Of a DNA stretch of 7,528 nt, positions 6,448 to 7,528 are shown piece by piece (the stretch's first letter is position 1; every line of letters starts with the position of its first letter). Location: NCBI GenBank assembly GCA_947625425.1, contig CANQOH010000048.1, forward strand, positions 1 to 7,528. Direction: 5' to 3'. The stretch is from an uncultured Bacilli bacterium (GTDB lineage Bacteria > Bacillota_I > Bacilli_A > RF39 > UBA660). A program made the translations under genes and the position numbers. Under the pieces are notes generated by a model. The model was not told where the DNA came from. It did not search any database and was given only the letters and a program-made list of their open reading frames with translations.

Positions 6448-7380
6448 ATGACAAATATAAATGATACTCAATTTAAGCTAAAATTACAAGTATATGGATA
6501 TTCTTCACCTGGAGTAACTATTACAGCTAATCAAACAATTTCTCAAATTGCTGAATTACTACAAGATATTCCACAAATCAGTGATTTTTCTTCACTACCT
6601 TGTACCAGAAAAGAGGTGTTTTCTATAGCTAAAAGCTTTATGGAAAAACATTTTCAACTTCATAGAATTCTTGCTGGTCGCGAACAAGATATTGCTAACA
6701 TAGCTAAAAAAGGTATTTACTCTATTGAAGATTATCTTAATAAATCGCAAAAGAAAACTTCAACAATCAATCCTTTTGAATTACCTGTTTCTTTTATTGA
6801 TGGTCATTCTATGATTGGCAATACAAATAAATGTATTTTATTAGTTAATAGTGCTGAATTTTTACAAAAAGAACCAATTATCTTTGATAAAATAACTCTT
6901 GGTAAAAATATTTCAACTATTTCTGCTGGAACTTATTGTCATGAAATTGCTCATACTCAAATTGAAAGTCAAAAAGGAATAACCCAAGAATATACTAATA
7001 AAGAAGTTATATCAATTTTAATTGAAAAAATATTTGCTTTAGAAATAAGTTCTAATAAAGATGTTCTAAATAAATCTCAACTAGCCCGTTTTAGATATAT
7101 GTTAGATATTATAAACTGTATGAAAAATTTTCCTAATAAAACAATATCCCCACTTTATGTTACTGCTTTTGATCAAGCAATTTATATTCCAGGAACTCTA
7201 CAAGCTTTAAGATTATTTGATATTTACAAAGATGGCTCTGAAGAAGTAAGAAATGAAATGATTGTTAATATTCAAAAAGTATTCGCTGGCGAGTTAACTG
7301 TTGAAGACCTATTAGCATTCTATAATGTAACATATGAAAATAGTCAAGATGTTAGCTTAGTTAAAAAGCATTTAACCTAG
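6448..7380 (+). CDS. HExxH gluzincin-like protein (unknown family)
   Basis: The protein has 310 residues. The ATG at 6448 follows AAGGGGAT by about 7 bases, and the gene has its own near-consensus promoter. What is seen: CHEIAH at 164-169 (H165, E166, H169), then E186-V-I-S-I-L-I-E193 about 20 residues later. E186 fits the third zinc ligand, and the pattern recalls the E-x-x-S helix of M3-like peptidases. A strand at about 128-133 precedes the zinc helix. There is no signal peptide or membrane segment, so a cytoplasmic protein is likely. The N-terminal 110 residues and C-terminal 110 residues are unrecognised. Size, placing of HExxH and the E-x6-E pattern match the protein at 216-1160, suggesting distant paralogy. 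It diverges from ezrA with 195 bases between. The fold call is good; activity and substrate are unknown. Confidence 0.88.
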   Translation: MTNINDTQFKLKLQVYGYSSPGVTITANQTISQIAELLQDIPQISDFSSLPCTRKEVFSIAKSFMEKHFQLHRILAGREQDIANIAKKGIYSIEDYLNKSQKKTSTINPFELPVSFIDGHSMIGNTNKCILLVNSAEFLQKEPIIFDKITLGKNISTISAGTYCHEIAHTQIESQKGITQEYTNKEVISILIEKIFALEISSNKDVLNKSQLARFRYMLDIINCMKNFPNKTISPLYVTAFDQAIYIPGTLQALRLFDIYKDGSEEVRNEMIVNIQKVFAGELTVEDLLAFYNVTYENSQDVSLVKKHLT

Positions 7381-7387
7381 TATTTTA

Positions 7388-7415
7388 TTGACTTTTCCTT
7401 TATTTTATGTATAAT
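7388..7415 (+). promoter_or_regulatory. Strong promoter firing toward the right edge
   Basis: TTGACT (7388-7393), a 16-base spacer and a perfect TATAAT (7410-7415) lie 8 bases after the HExxH gene stop. Transcription would begin near 7422. No coding region follows in the window, so it drives a long leader or a non-coding RNA. Confidence 0.7.
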
Positions 7416-7421
7416 TAATTA

Positions 7422-7528
7422 TGCGATGTATTTGGCAGCGTTATAAAATATTATAATGTGTTTATTACCTTAAAGGTATATTAGTATCTAAGGCTGCCTT
7501 AGAGAACATATCTAAATAAACTCCCTAT
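7422..7528 (+). ncRNA. Candidate structured RNA or leader, 5' part
   Basis: This stretch follows a strong promoter and holds no credible gene. It can fold into a branched structure: a GC-rich closing stem, GGCAGC (7434-7439) with GCTGCC (7493-7498), encloses two hairpins, TTATAA-AATA-TTATAA (7441-7456) and TACCT-TAA-AGGTA (7466-7478). The closing stem stands out in very AT-rich DNA. An alternative hairpin (7487-7493 with 7497-7503) uses the same 3' bases, so two states exclude each other. I do not recognise a known riboswitch, T-box, 6S, tmRNA or RNase P signature. It continues past the window edge. It could be a regulatory leader for the next gene, a small RNA, or chance pairing. Confidence 0.35.

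Noticed and set aside
7421..7456. 11-codon open frame after the right-hand promoter
   Set aside because: It has no ribosome binding site, would be leaderless and overlaps the predicted RNA stems.
7465..7509. 14-codon open frame on the minus strand with AGGGAG upstream
   Set aside because: The spacing of 11 bases is too long, the peptide is very short, and it matches nothing recognisable.
1..7528. Mobile elements, CRISPR arrays, tRNA or rRNA genes
   Set aside because: No transposase or integrase, no regularly spaced repeats and no cloverleaf or rRNA segments were seen.

Overview
The window is AT-rich throughout. It carries a low-GC Gram-positive (Bacillota) gene set: EzrA, a membrane-anchored division regulator found in this phylum, and a ThiI without the C-terminal rhodanese domain of the enterobacterial protein. 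Low tryptophan content, short intergenic gaps and very AT-rich spacers suggest a Bacilli/Erysipelotrichia/RF39-type gut lineage, but the sequence alone does not settle the taxon. Nothing indicates a phage, transposon or CRISPR array.

Layout from left to right: (1) 1-176, minus strand, 5' part of an unrecognised charged protein that runs off the left edge. (2) 216-1160, minus, a protein with an HExxH zinc-protease-like motif. (3) 1216-2409, minus, thiI. (4) 2532-3311, plus, a divergent protein-kinase-fold protein. (5) 3328-4464, minus, a cysteine desulfurase of the NifZ/IscS type. (6) 4534-6252, minus, ezrA. (7) 6448-7380, plus, a second HExxH protein distantly resembling the first. (8) 7381-7528, no convincing gene, but a strong promoter followed by a possible structured RNA that continues past the right edge. 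No gene-free stretch reaches 300 bases. The longest are 6253-6447 (divergent promoters) and 7381-7528.

The core is the ezrA - cysteine desulfurase - thiI neighbourhood known from Bacillus. There NifZ passes persulfide sulfur to ThiI, which makes 4-thiouridine at position 8 of tRNA. Here a kinase-like gene on the opposite strand sits between the desulfurase and thiI, so one transcript cannot serve both in the simple way. Separate promoters are visible before ezrA, the desulfurase and thiI. An AT-rich hairpin ends ezrA, and another spans both stop codons of the convergent kinase/desulfurase pair.

The less understood content is the two HExxH proteins bracketing this core, the degenerate kinase, the matched inverted repeat in the divergent thiI/kinase promoter region, and the folded leader or small RNA at the right edge.
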